From the NCBI GenBank assembly GCA_965602035.1, contig OZ271919.1:1302001-1366000 (forward strand): DNA of 64,000 nucleotides. The letters are read 5' to 3'. The notes under the pieces were generated by a model that saw nothing but the letters and a program-made list of their open reading frames with translations, did no database searches and had not been told where the DNA came from. Positions within the stretch are counted from its first letter, which is position 1. Every line of letters starts with the position of its first letter. This DNA is from Natronospirillum sp965602035 (lineage in GTDB: Bacteria; Pseudomonadota; Gammaproteobacteria; Pseudomonadales; Natronospirillaceae). Below, in pieces: positions 1 to 8,600 of this stretch. The translations under genes and the position numbers were made by a program.

Positions 1-370
1 CCATCAAGATGGACGTGCTGGAGGGTATGGACACCTCGCCGGCAAAGGCCGCATGCCGCGCCACATGATAGTGCGGAACTGATGTCCAGCTCCGGTAAAA
101 CTGGTCGAGCCGCACCACGCCCGCCGGTGTCGCACCCGCAGCCGTCAACAGCGCCTTGACCCGGTCGAACAGTAGCTCTGACTCCCGCTGAATCCGGGAC
201 GTGCCAGAATAGGGCCGGCCCTGATCCAGTAACTCGGGCGGCAGATCCGCAGCGTTGTCCGCCGCCGACAGACCATTGCCAAAAACCCAGTGGCCGGCGC
301 GCACCCCGGTTGCCAGCGTGAGATCGAGCTCTTCAATACGCGTCTGCGCCACCACGGAAACGGCCATCAT
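1..370 (-). CDS. RidA/YjgF family protein (3' end outside window)
   Basis: The reverse strand reads MMAVSVVAQTRIEELDLTL and later ATGVRAGHWVFGNGL, typical of the RidA/YER057c/UK114 family of small trimeric enamine/imine deaminases. The frame stays open to the window edge, so the C-terminus is missing. The ATG at 370 overlaps the tctA stop in an ATGA arrangement, so it is the last visible gene of the tctCBA transcript and probably translationally coupled. RidA-like proteins in catabolic clusters hydrolyse reactive enamine or aminomuconate-type intermediates. That fits the aldehyde dehydrogenase and amidase on the divergent arm, but the substrate is not determined. Family moderately sure, specific function unknown. 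Confidence 0.7.
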   Translation of the reverse strand, partial: MMAVSVVAQTRIEELDLTLATGVRAGHWVFGNGLSAADNAADLPPELLDQGRPYSGTSRIQRESELLFDRVKALLTAAGATPAGVVRLDQFYRSWTSVPHYHVARHAAFAGEVSIPSSTSILM

Positions 371-1869
371 GCAGTCTCCTGTTCAGGCCCACGTCGCCAG
401 CGGCGCACATCACGCACGATGGCACCGACGACAAACAGAATGGCGAGTGTCAGCAGCACGCCGGAAATCGGCCGCTCGAAATACATCATCAGGCTCGCTT
501 CCGGACGCATCAGAGACGAACGCAGGTTTTCCTCGAGAATCGGCCCCAGCACCAGGCCCATCGCGATGGCCAGCACCGGATAACCACCCTTGTGGAATAC
601 ATAGCCGATCAGGCCGAAGATAATCGCGATCCAGAAATAATAGACATGGCCATAGCTGATCGCCGGGCCGGTGATGGCCACGGCGAGCACCACCGGCGCC
701 AGAAACTTGGTGGGCGTGTTGGCGAGCTTCGCAATCAACCCGGTGGAGGAAAAACCGAGAATCAGAATGATGATATTGGCGAACACCATGGTGCCGAAAA
801 TCACATAGACCAGCAGCAGGTTTTCGCTGAACAGCGACGGGCCGGGCACCAGCCCGTGAATCTGGAACGCCCCGATCATCAGCAGCGTGTTGATGTCTCC
901 GGGAATCCCCAGCGTCATCAGCGGAATCAGCGCGCCCCCGGCCACCGCGTTATTGGCCGCTTCACTGGCAGCGATCCCCTTGGGTGCCCCCTGGCCGAAC
1001 GTTTTACGCTCTTCAACACTGGACTGCCCCCGGGCCGCCCCGTAAGACATATAGGAACCCACTGTCGCACCGATACCGGGCAGAATACCGATAAAGGTCC
1101 CGATAATGCCGGACTGGGTAATGGTCAGCCAGAGCCGCTTTAACTGCCGGCGAACGGCCCACATGCCGATAATATCGTTCTTCTGCTGATTACCGGCGCC
1201 GCTGCCTTCCATCATGCGGAACGCCTCGGCCACACAGAACAGCCCGATGGTCGCCGGCACAATCGGGATGCCGATCATGATGTCGGTGATACCAAAGGTA
1301 AAACGGGGAAAGGGCGTCACCGGGTCCAGGCCGACGGTGGAAATCAGCAGGCCAACGCCCGCCGCCAGCGCCCCCTTGATGAGGGACTCCGACGCCAGTA
1401 CCAGCACCACCACAACCGCGAACACGGTCAGCGCGAAATACTCCGGGCTGCCGAAGCGCAGTGACAGGCGCGACAACTGCAGCGACAGAAAGATCAGGAA
1501 CACACAACTGATAATGCCACCGATGGTGCCGGAGAAAATCGACACACCAAGGGCCTCACCCGCTTTGCCCTGCTTCGACATCGGGTAGCCGTCGATGGCG
1601 GTCACGGCCGAGGTCGGCGTGCCCGGCAGGTTCATCAGAATGGCCGGAATGGAGCCGCCATACATGGAGCCCACGTAAATGCCCAGCATCACGATAAAGG
1701 CCAGATTGGGGTCCAGTGTGAAGGTAAAGGGTATCAGCAGGCCAATAGCCACTGCCGGCGTCAGGCCGGGGATAGCGCCCACTACGATACCGGCGAACAC
1801 GGCGATAAACAGAACCGCCAGATTGAACGGCGACAGCAACACACCGAACGCTTCAAGAATAAGTTCCAT
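367..1869 (-). CDS. tctA: Tripartite tricarboxylate transporter, large membrane subunit TctA
   Basis: 500 aa, the usual length of TctA. It is the large integral-membrane subunit that moves organic acids or related solutes across the inner membrane in a secondary, binding-protein-dependent system. The N-terminal signature VVGAIPGLTPAVAIGLL (about residues 30-47) and the internal repeat GILPGIGATVGSY are the two glycine/proline-rich half-repeats of the family. About a dozen hydrophobic segments are visible. It begins 14 bp after the tctB stop, and its own stop overlaps the start of the RidA-like gene. The substrate cannot be read from sequence. Confidence 0.95.
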   Translation of the reverse strand: MELILEAFGVLLSPFNLAVLFIAVFAGIVVGAIPGLTPAVAIGLLIPFTFTLDPNLAFIVMLGIYVGSMYGGSIPAILMNLPGTPTSAVTAIDGYPMSKQGKAGEALGVSIFSGTIGGIISCVFLIFLSLQLSRLSLRFGSPEYFALTVFAVVVVLVLASESLIKGALAAGVGLLISTVGLDPVTPFPRFTFGITDIMIGIPIVPATIGLFCVAEAFRMMEGSGAGNQQKNDIIGMWAVRRQLKRLWLTITQSGIIGTFIGILPGIGATVGSYMSYGAARGQSSVEERKTFGQGAPKGIAASEAANNAVAGGALIPLMTLGIPGDINTLLMIGAFQIHGLVPGPSLFSENLLLVYVIFGTMVFANIIILILGFSSTGLIAKLANTPTKFLAPVVLAVAITGPAISYGHVYYFWIAIIFGLIGYVFHKGGYPVLAIAMGLVLGPILEENLRSSLMRPEASLMMYFERPISGVLLTLAILFVVGAIVRDVRRWRRGPEQETA

Positions 1870-1883
1870 TGCCAGTCTCCGGG

Positions 1884-2402
1884 TTATCCGAACAGCACAG
1901 ACCGAATGTCAAACCATTCCCCGCGGGGAACGCGCACATTCAGCACTTCAGCAAACAGGAAGAAAAACAGTAGCGCCGTTACCACCCCCACCAGCAAAGC
2001 CGCCCATGGTCGGGCACGAAACACCAGAGCCAACAGCGTAATGAAGGCAATGGTTGAAAGAATGAATCCGATCCGCACGATCGCCATGGGGTAAATCAGG
2101 CTAAGCGTCACGGCAATAATTGCGCGCTGTGCCGAATTAAAGCGGGCCGTTGCACTGTGCGGCGTAATCCATTGAAAGGTATCACCCAGTGAGGTGCGCA
2201 TCTCCGCCAGCGACGTGGTGCGAATGAAGCGCACCAGTTCTACCAGCGCGCACACAGCCACCACGGCAATCAACAGGCGCGGCAACAGCTTGGGGCCACC
2301 CGGGTCCAGGTTGCCCATCTGCCGGAAACTGATCGTCTCCACCAGAAAGACAGCCGACATCACGAGCACCGCCACGGGTACGAGCAGGCGAAAAAAAGTC
2401 AT
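1884..2402 (-). CDS. tctB: Tripartite tricarboxylate transporter, small membrane subunit TctB
   Basis: 172 aa with four hydrophobic segments (near residues 5-25, 42-60, 95-120 and 128-155), the layout of the small TctB subunit that partners TctA. The N-terminus MTFFRLLVPVAVLVMSAVFL is the first membrane span. It sits between tctC and tctA on the same strand. A strong stem-loop lies in the 103-bp gap after tctC. TctB proteins are poorly conserved, so the call rests as much on position as on sequence. Confidence 0.88.
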   Translation of the reverse strand: MTFFRLLVPVAVLVMSAVFLVETISFRQMGNLDPGGPKLLPRLLIAVVAVCALVELVRFIRTTSLAEMRTSLGDTFQWITPHSATARFNSAQRAIIAVTLSLIYPMAIVRIGFILSTIAFITLLALVFRARPWAALLVGVVTALLFFFLFAEVLNVRVPRGEWFDIRSVLFG

Positions 2403-2447
2403 CAGGTTGTCTCACTGCAAACAGTCGGGTGAGAAATGCCGGTTGAC

Positions 2448-2490
2448 GCACCGGCGCTACCGGAAGGCGGATTGCTCCGCCCACCGGTGC
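2448..2490 (-). promoter_or_regulatory. Stem-loop between tctC and tctB
   Basis: Nested inverted repeat: inner arms GGCGGA (2466-2471) and TCCGCC (2476-2481) around a 4-nt loop, outer arms GCACCGG (2448-2454) and CCGGTGC (2484-2490). It lies just downstream of the binding-protein gene in the direction of transcription. Such hairpins commonly protect the upstream mRNA or attenuate read-through, giving more binding protein than membrane subunits. No T-run follows, so it is not a standard intrinsic terminator. Confidence 0.55.
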
Positions 2491-2505
2491 GCCGGATTAC
2501 CGACG

Positions 2506-3462
2506 TCAGTTATTGAGCAGGTCGACCACTACGCCCATCTTGGACTCGGTCTCCATCAGCTCCTGACGGTATTCCTCTCCGGTGGCCGGATGCAGCAGCA
2601 GACCCAGTTCATTCAGGTCCTGCTCGAAGTCCGGGTTTTCCACCACGGCCTGCAGGGCATCAGCCAGGGTGTCGAGCACATCCTGCGGTGTACCTTTCGG
2701 TGCTGCCAGGCCGTAGGAGTGCGGCCAGGTAACATCAATGCCCTCTTCAGCGAAGGTCGGTACGTCTTCAAACCCCGGAGGCGAGGCCGGGCCGAAAGAC
2801 GCCAGGTACTTCAGTTCACCGCCGCGCACACCGGGCAGAGACTGAGCTACCCAGCTGCTGATCAGGTCCACGTGTCCGCCCATGAGCGCGGCATTCATCT
2901 GCGGAGAGCCCGCGTGAGCCACTACCGAGACATCAATGCCCACCTGATCGAACCAGAGCACGAGCGGCTGGTGGTGTACGCCGCCCAGGTTGGACACACC
3001 CACGGAATACTGGCCGGGGTTGGCCCGAGCGTCTTCCACAAAGTCATTCACGCTGTCCCACGGGGAATCCGCCTGCGTCACAATGATGGGCGCTTCCACC
3101 GCAAAACCGCCGATAATCTCGAAGTCTTCCACCGTCACATCGCCCTGATCCAGCGGCCGGTATTTGGGCAGGTCACTCAGCGCGCTCACCAGGGTGTAGC
3201 CGTCGGGCCGCGAGTTCTTGGCCGTGATGTAACCGGTCAGGCCGCTGGCCCCAGTCAGGTTCTGCACATTGACCGTGGTTCCCAACTGTTCTTCAAAATA
3301 GGGGGTAAACGTTCGGGTGGCGGTGTCCGCGCCACCACCGGCGCTCCACATGACAATCCAGTCAATCGGGCGTTCCGGGTAGTCCGCAACCGCCGCTCCG
3401 GCCGCCAGGGTCATCAGACTGGCAGCACCCAGCGCGGCGCTCAGGTGTCGAAGGTTTTTCAT
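2506..3462 (-). CDS. tctC: Tripartite tricarboxylate transporter substrate-binding protein TctC/BugT
   Basis: 318 aa from the chosen start. The periplasmic solute-binding protein delivers the ligand to TctAB. The ATG at 3462 is preferred over an upstream ATG at 3486 because it begins a clean signal peptide (MKNLRHLSAALGAASLMTLA, cleavage near AVADYP) and has a GGAG seven bases upstream. The mature start YPERPIDWIVMWSAGGGADT is the Bug-family ligand loop with the conserved glycine-rich turn. It is the first gene of the leftward operon and is divergent from the aldehyde dehydrogenase. The ligand is unknown; Bug proteins bind carboxylates, amides and aromatic acids. Confidence 0.93.
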   Translation of the reverse strand: MKNLRHLSAALGAASLMTLAAGAAVADYPERPIDWIVMWSAGGGADTATRTFTPYFEEQLGTTVNVQNLTGASGLTGYITAKNSRPDGYTLVSALSDLPKYRPLDQGDVTVEDFEIIGGFAVEAPIIVTQADSPWDSVNDFVEDARANPGQYSVGVSNLGGVHHQPLVLWFDQVGIDVSVVAHAGSPQMNAALMGGHVDLISSWVAQSLPGVRGGELKYLASFGPASPPGFEDVPTFAEEGIDVTWPHSYGLAAPKGTPQDVLDTLADALQAVVENPDFEQDLNELGLLLHPATGEEYRQELMETESKMGVVVDLLNN

Positions 3463-3540
3463 GGCTTGCTCCGTTTCTTCTGTCATTGCCGCCTGTCGGC
3501 GACGTTATGGGAGGGCAATGCATAACGCTTGTTATGATAT

Positions 3541-3568
3541 TTGATATCCAATATATTAGTTGGATAAT
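3541..3568 (+). promoter_or_regulatory. Divergent promoter/operator between tctC and aldehyde dehydrogenase
   Basis: TTGATA (3541-3546) and GATAAT (3563-3568) are separated by 16 bases, a good sigma70 match reading towards the aldehyde dehydrogenase. A perfect inverted repeat, TATCCAA (3545-3551) and TTGGATA (3560-3566) with an 8-bp spacer, overlaps both boxes. A dimeric repressor there could control both arms. No regulator gene lies in the window, so its identity is open. Confidence 0.5.
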
Positions 3569-3650
3569 TTCTAGTCAAGCAGCACCCCGACAGAAAAGCA
3601 AGCGTATTTTCTGGCATAGTTCTGAATTCACGGGTTAGCGGAGTAACGCG

Positions 3651-5144
3651 ATGACACAACCGACACAGATGTACATTAACGGCGCCTGGGTTGAAGCCGC
3701 CTCCAACGAGCGGTTCGAGGTGGAAAACCCGACAGATCGTTCCGTAATCACTACACTGCCGGCCGGCGACCAGGCGGACATTGACGCCGCCGTTGCAGCG
3801 GCCACAGAAGGGCAGAAGGTGTGGGGCGCCATGCCGGCCCAGGAGCGCGCCGGGGTTCTGGAGCGTTTCGCGCGCCTGCTGCGTGAAGCCCTGCCCGAAT
3901 TTGTGCACCAGGAAACGCTGCAGACTGGTCGTGCCATTCGGGAAATGCGCGCCCAGCTGGCCCGCCTGCCGGAGTGGTATGAATACTATGCCGCGGTGGC
4001 CCGCACCCACGAAGGCGGCCTGCACCCCTTCGGTGGCCCGTACATCAACTACACCCAGCGCCGGCCCCTCGGCGTGGTGGGGCTGATCACGCCCTGGAAC
4101 CACCCCATGCTGATTCTCACCAAGAAACTGGCACCGGCACTGGCCGCCGGCAATTCGGTGGTGATCAAGCCCAGTGAAGTGGCACCGGTCACACCCCTGA
4201 TGATGGTCGAGCTCTGGGAGAAAGCGGGCCTGCCGAAAGACGTGCTGAATATCGTGACCGGCTTCGGACCTACGGCCGGGAAGGCACTGACCGAACACAC
4301 CGGTCTGAGCAAGATCGATGTCACCGGAGGCACCGAAACAGGTCGCATCATCGGCGCGGCGGCCGGCCGCAACCTGATTCCGTTCGCCGGGGAACTGGGC
4401 GGCAAAGCCTCGGTACTGGTGTTTGACGACATTGGTGCGGACCGGGCCGTAAAAGGCTCGCTGTTCGCCTCCTTTATTGCCAGCGGCCAGACCTGTGTGC
4501 AGGGTGCCCGCCTGCTGGTGCAGGAGAGCCTGTACGACGAAGTGCTGTCCGCGCTCGTGGATCGCGTGAACACCCTGAAGATCGGTGACCCGCTGGAAGA
4601 AGACACGCAGATGGGCCCCATGGTGTCGCAGAAGCAGCTCGACATCGTGCTAAAATACGTCGCCATCGGGAAGGAAGAAGGCGCAACGGTGGCGGCGGGC
4701 GGAGAACGCCTCACGGAGGGCAAATACGCGAACGGCTATTTCCACCAGCCTACCGTATTCTCGGACATCAAACCGGGCATGCGCGTAGAGCAGGAAGAGA
4801 TCTTCGGGCCGGTGGTCTGTGTGATACCGTTCAAAGATGAAGCCGATGCCATCGCCAAGGCCAACGCCACCCAGTTCGGCCTCGCCGGCAGCATCTGGAC
4901 CAGGGATGTGGCACGCGCCCACCGGGTAGCCAGCAAGCTCGACATGGGCATTGTCTGGGTCAACGACCACCACCGCATCGACCCGAGCTCGCCCTGGGGC
5001 GGGTTCAAGGACAGCGGCGTCGGCAAGGAAAACGGCATCGTGACCTACGAGGCCTACACCAAGTCGCAGAGCGTCATCGTCAACACCTCCGATGAACCGT
5101 TTGACTGGTTCAGTGCAGACGGCAAAGACAAACGCTACAGTTGA
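3651..5144 (+). CDS. NAD(P)-dependent aldehyde dehydrogenase
   Basis: 497 aa, standard length for the family. It oxidises an aldehyde to the acid. Visible catalytic elements are the oxyanion Asn150 in TPWN, Lys173 in VIKPSE for cofactor binding, general base Glu248 in ELGGK and nucleophile Cys282 in SGQTCVQG. The C-terminal PWGGFKDSGVGKENG segment is also typical. A GGAG lies nine bases before the ATG. The next gene is an amidase on the same strand, and the divergent arm carries an uptake system and a RidA-like gene, so a catabolic role is likely. Semialdehyde or betaine-aldehyde type substrates are both possible. Confidence 0.92.
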   Translation: MTQPTQMYINGAWVEAASNERFEVENPTDRSVITTLPAGDQADIDAAVAAATEGQKVWGAMPAQERAGVLERFARLLREALPEFVHQETLQTGRAIREMRAQLARLPEWYEYYAAVARTHEGGLHPFGGPYINYTQRRPLGVVGLITPWNHPMLILTKKLAPALAAGNSVVIKPSEVAPVTPLMMVELWEKAGLPKDVLNIVTGFGPTAGKALTEHTGLSKIDVTGGTETGRIIGAAAGRNLIPFAGELGGKASVLVFDDIGADRAVKGSLFASFIASGQTCVQGARLLVQESLYDEVLSALVDRVNTLKIGDPLEEDTQMGPMVSQKQLDIVLKYVAIGKEEGATVAAGGERLTEGKYANGYFHQPTVFSDIKPGMRVEQEEIFGPVVCVIPFKDEADAIAKANATQFGLAGSIWTRDVARAHRVASKLDMGIVWVNDHHRIDPSSPWGGFKDSGVGKENGIVTYEAYTKSQSVIVNTSDEPFDWFSADGKDKRYS

Positions 5145-5158
5145 TCAGCGCTTTTTTT

Positions 5159-5280
5159 GGCGCTGCCAAGGCAGCTTCGGCCTACAATACCGTGGCACAG
5201 TTTCTTGTAGGCCGAAGCCGGCTGTGGCCTACACTACCGTGGCACAATACCCTGTAGGCCGAAGCCGGCTTGCCGGCGCC
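5159..5280. repeat. REP-type palindrome cluster, family A (3 units)
   Basis: Three related units at 5159-5186, 5206-5232 and 5254-5280, alternating in orientation, built on GTAGGCCGAAGCCGGC or its variant with CTGCCTTGGCAGC. They fill the gap between the aldehyde dehydrogenase and the amidase. The same family recurs at many gene boundaries up to about 35.8 kb. Confidence 0.85.
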
Positions 5281-5319
5281 GAAAAGACACAGACACTACC
5301 GAGATAACAGGACCACCGA

Positions 5320-6663
5320 ATGACCACAACCCCACTGCCCAGCCTTCGCCAGATCGCTACCAACCTCCGCGCCGGCACCCTCAGCGCCCGCGACATCGCG
5401 GAGGCCTGCACCGAGGCCTGGCAGGCCACCGAACCCGAACTCGGCGCCTACAAGACCTGGGCAGAAACCCTGCCCAATCAGGCGGATTTCGCCGACCGGT
5501 TGCTGGTCAACGGCCGCGACCTGGGTGCGTTGCACGGCATTCCGGTTTCGGTGAAAGACCTGTACGGCGTACCCGGGCTACCGACCTTCGCAGGCTCACC
5601 CGAGCCCCTGCCCGACGCCTGGACACAGGCAGGCCCGATGGTGCAGAGGGTCATGCGCCAGATGGGCCTGATCACCGGCAAGACCCACAGTGTGGAATTC
5701 GCCTATGGTGGGCTGGGCACTAACCCCCACTGGACACCACCGCGCAACCCCTGGGACCGGTCAGAGGTCCGTGTACCGGGTGGTTCAAGCTCCGGCGCCG
5801 GTGTCAGCATCATTCAGGGGTCGGCGCTCATTGCGCTGGGTACCGACACCGCCGGCTCGGTGCGCGTGCCGGCCAGCATGACCGGCACGGTCGGGCTGAA
5901 AACCACCAAGGGGCTCTGGTCCACCGACGGCATCGTGCCGCTGTCGACCTCGCTCGATACGCCCGGCCTGCTCACCCGCACGGCCGAAGACGCGGCCTAC
6001 GCCTTTGAAGCCCTGCAGCAGCAATCCGTGCCTGTATTGGACAGCCTCAAAGGCGTGCGCCTCGGCGTACCGGAGCAATTCTTCTGGGACGGCTGCGAAC
6101 CCGGAATCAGCGAAACGGTTCAGGCGGCGCTGAACGCGCTGGAGCAAGCCGGCGCTACGCTGGTGCCGCTTGAGCTGCCGGGTGCCGACGAAGCCTTCGG
6201 CTTTTTCCAGAACGGCGGCGGCCTTACGCCCCCCGAGCTCTATGCGTTTCTGAAGACCTCGCTGCCCGCCTGGCTCGACACCCTCGACCCCACCGTGCGC
6301 CAGCGCATCGAAGCCGGCAAGGACCTCCCGGCTTGGGAATATGCCCACCGTATCCAGCGCCTGAAAACACTCGGAGCCGAAGCCACCGCTGCTCTGAGCA
6401 CCGTCGATGCCCTGATCACGCCCAGCGTGGCAATCACACCACCGACACTGGACGAACTGAAACCGGAAGGTGCCTACCCGAAAGCCAACATCAAGGCCCT
6501 GCGCAACACCTGTATCGGCAACCTGCTGGGGCTCTGCGGGCTCTCAATGCCCGTCGGCAAGGACGCGAAGAACATGCCCGTGGGTATGTTGTTCACCGCG
6601 GCGCCGTTCACTGAACGGCGGGTGTTGTCCGTTGCCATGGCCTGCGAGCGTGCGCTCCTGTAG
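5320..6663 (+). CDS. Amidase signature family hydrolase
   Basis: 447 aa. It hydrolyses an amide to acid plus ammonia or amine. The Ser-cisSer-Lys triad is visible: Lys79 in VSVKDLYG, Ser156 in PGGSSSGAG and Ser180 in GTDTAGSVRVPA, with the 24-residue Ser-Ser spacing usual in the family. AGGA lies about nine bases before the ATG. It follows the aldehyde dehydrogenase after a REP cluster and may share its transcript. The stop codon TAG is supplied by the adjacent family-B REP (CTC-CTG-TAG-GAG), so the C-terminus may have been trimmed by REP insertion. Substrate unknown. A GatA role is unlikely because gatB/gatC are absent. Confidence 0.92.
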   Translation: MTTTPLPSLRQIATNLRAGTLSARDIAEACTEAWQATEPELGAYKTWAETLPNQADFADRLLVNGRDLGALHGIPVSVKDLYGVPGLPTFAGSPEPLPDAWTQAGPMVQRVMRQMGLITGKTHSVEFAYGGLGTNPHWTPPRNPWDRSEVRVPGGSSSGAGVSIIQGSALIALGTDTAGSVRVPASMTGTVGLKTTKGLWSTDGIVPLSTSLDTPGLLTRTAEDAAYAFEALQQQSVPVLDSLKGVRLGVPEQFFWDGCEPGISETVQAALNALEQAGATLVPLELPGADEAFGFFQNGGGLTPPELYAFLKTSLPAWLDTLDPTVRQRIEAGKDLPAWEYAHRIQRLKTLGAEATAALSTVDALITPSVAITPPTLDELKPEGAYPKANIKALRNTCIGNLLGLCGLSMPVGKDAKNMPVGMLFTAAPFTERRVLSVAMACERALL

Positions 6664-6763
6664 GAGCCGCCAAAGGCTGCGATTCGCCGATTGTGGCAGC
6701 TCTCACCTATCGCGCCCTCTGGACGCTCCTACGATTTCTGTAGGAGCTGCCGGAGGCTGCGAT
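6658..6763. repeat. REP-type repeats, family B, overlapping two gene ends
   Basis: Direct units related to GTAGGAGCTGCCGGAGGC start at about 6662 and 6739, with partial inverted copies between them. The first carries the amidase stop. The second is translated as the C-terminal residues of the convergent YrbL-like gene. Confidence 0.8.
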
Positions 6764-7400
6764 TTTCTATACCTGCCCGTTCACATCGCGCCTGCACCTT
6801 GCGGACAAACCGGACTTTCTGCCGCTTCCGGGCAAAACTCGACCACCGCTGAATCGGAATCCATGTCCGCTCGCCCAGCCCGTCGACCAGCCGCAATGAT
6901 TCACGGCCACCCGGCTCTGTCACCAGCACGACATTGTCGAGGTTGAGGTCGCCGATTACTTCATTCGTAGCCATCACCGCCTGCAGAAAACCGCTCAGCA
7001 ATTCAGCACGCGCCGGCGTTATGGCCTTTTCCATGAACAACTGGCGCACAGTCGGTGCAAGCTCGCCACTCTCAGTTCGAGCCGCGTCCATCAATACACC
7101 GACTCCCCGATCCGTCTGAATCAGCCCGTGCACCGGCATGATATAGGGCAGAAACGGATTGTCCGCCGCATAATGATGGGCCAGGTAACCTTCAAACTCG
7201 CGCAGAATGCCACTGAAAAACTGGAACCGCCAACTGCGCTTCTGCCAGCGAGTCAGCCCGGACTCGCCAAGCGCGCGCTCACTCGCCAGTTTGTGCACCT
7301 TGATCAACAGGTCGGGAGAATCCGGATGCAGGAACAGGTGGCGCGTACTGCTCGCCGCCAGCGGTTCCCTGCCACGGAGAGCAACCGGTTCGAATATCAT
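6729..7400 (-). CDS. YrbL-like kinase-fold protein
   Basis: 223 aa, resembling the PhoP-regulated YrbL family, which has a reduced protein-kinase-like fold. An early LIKVHK could hold the ATP-binding lysine, and GDLNLDNVVLV corresponds to the catalytic-loop HGDLxxxN with His replaced. VDGLGER is a possible metal-binding DG. Its ATG overlaps the stop of the Stealth gene (ATGA), so the two are co-translated, suggesting a lipid- or sugar-kinase function linked to surface glycans. The last residues (NRSLRQLLQKS) are encoded by a family-B REP and are probably not ancestral. Activity unproven. Confidence 0.7.
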   Translation of the reverse strand: MIFEPVALRGREPLAASSTRHLFLHPDSPDLLIKVHKLASERALGESGLTRWQKRSWRFQFFSGILREFEGYLAHHYAADNPFLPYIMPVHGLIQTDRGVGVLMDAARTESGELAPTVRQLFMEKAITPARAELLSGFLQAVMATNEVIGDLNLDNVVLVTEPGGRESLRLVDGLGERTWIPIQRWSSFARKRQKVRFVRKVQARCERAGIENRSLRQLLQKS

Positions 7401-8383
7401 CGGCCTTCTCCCAGTGCGTTGCGAAAGATGGCGTTCGGGTCACCCAGCATCTGCTTCAGGGTATTGAATATGGCCTGACGCCCAGGCTCATCCACCGCTT
7501 CCAGACCCGGCAGGCACAGAAAGCAGAGGCGGTCGTCCTTCTGAATCCGGTCCAGATGATTCACGAGGCGCACGGAATCATAGTCCCGATCGCGCAGGCG
7601 AAGGTGACGCCGGGGCGGCAATACTCTGGCCGCGCCGCGTCGCAACGCCAGATGCTGCCCGAGCGCATCGGCCAGATACTGATCCGCGTGCCGGAAACGA
7701 TGCGACACAAGCTCTGCCAGCTCCCCGGGACGTTGCGTGAAATACGTCTCAAGATCCGACCGGAACAAGGCATGCGGTTCGTGGGGTACCCGCAGATAGC
7801 GCCAGCGGTAGCCGGCCTGCACTGCGGCCAGCGCCTGTGCATGATGATTGCCTGGCCGGCTGGTACGCTTTAATCCGAGCCCCCCGCGCAACCCCACTGT
7901 GTTCGGTTCCCAGCGCCCCCGAATCACCGAGTGATCAGACTGAAAAAAGGAGTCCGGGGCAACCGGGCGGGTCACAACAAAATCATCATTGAGATAGATG
8001 AACCGGTCACTGAGACCGGGAATTCGCCACAACATCGGCAGTAACGAGCGGTTATTGAATGTGGGCAGGTACTGCTCATATCCCTCGAAAATCACGGCAT
8101 GGTCAACCACGCGTACGCGGCGCGACAGATCCGCCCCAAGTTCCCGCAAAAAGTCCGGCACCTGCTGATCACTGACAATAATCACCGAACGCAGCCAGGG
8201 CATATTGGTCAGCAACGACGCCACACACCAGGCAAACTCGCCGGATTCACGGTAGCGACCGTCGCCACCCGTCGGCTCTTCACCGAACTCGTGTTCATAC
8301 CATTCATGGCGTTTCGCCCGGTGCGCCGGGTCATCGCCGTTGACCCAGGTAATCACTGCATCGATCGGCCCGTCGTTCGCCAT
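7397..8383 (-). CDS. Stealth family sugar-phosphate transferase
   Basis: 328 aa. Stealth proteins transfer hexose-1-phosphate or related sugar phosphates in capsule synthesis, giving phosphodiester-linked polymers. The conserved blocks are visible in order: CR1 IDAVITWVNGDDP at the N-terminus, CR2 around RYRESGEFAWCVASLL and SVIIVSDQQVP, CR3 with NNRSLLPMLWRIPGLSD followed by FIYLNDDF, then a His/Arg-rich CR4. The FIYLNDD acidic motif is the likely metal site. It is followed with overlap by a YrbL-like kinase. Together with the CDP-glycerol-type and phosphoramidate-type genes nearby, it points to a phosphate-decorated surface polymer. Confidence 0.9.
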   Translation of the reverse strand: MANDGPIDAVITWVNGDDPAHRAKRHEWYEHEFGEEPTGGDGRYRESGEFAWCVASLLTNMPWLRSVIIVSDQQVPDFLRELGADLSRRVRVVDHAVIFEGYEQYLPTFNNRSLLPMLWRIPGLSDRFIYLNDDFVVTRPVAPDSFFQSDHSVIRGRWEPNTVGLRGGLGLKRTSRPGNHHAQALAAVQAGYRWRYLRVPHEPHALFRSDLETYFTQRPGELAELVSHRFRHADQYLADALGQHLALRRGAARVLPPRRHLRLRDRDYDSVRLVNHLDRIQKDDRLCFLCLPGLEAVDEPGRQAIFNTLKQMLGDPNAIFRNALGEGR

Positions 8384-8600
8384 CGTTCGAGTCTGCCCTC
8401 TGCTGCTGCATGCCCGCAGGCTTCTCCGTTAAATCAGAGCCTGAATCATACGGCAAGGTAACCGGCCAGGCCATCCATTACCGTCTGCGTTCTCAGCCCG
8501 CCGCCGCTGCGGGCCAGCTTCGCATGAAAGCGCGCTGACATTTGTCATTGTCATGCTTATACGATTAAATGCTGACAAAAAGCAAAATAGTGAAGGAAAA

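Noticed and set aside
2194..3525. 443-codon rightward open frame
   Set aside because: Antisense to tctC; composition is a GC-rich codon shadow with no ribosome site and no sensible protein.
3483..4298. 271-codon leftward open frame
   Set aside because: Antisense to the aldehyde dehydrogenase, whose catalytic residues are complete.
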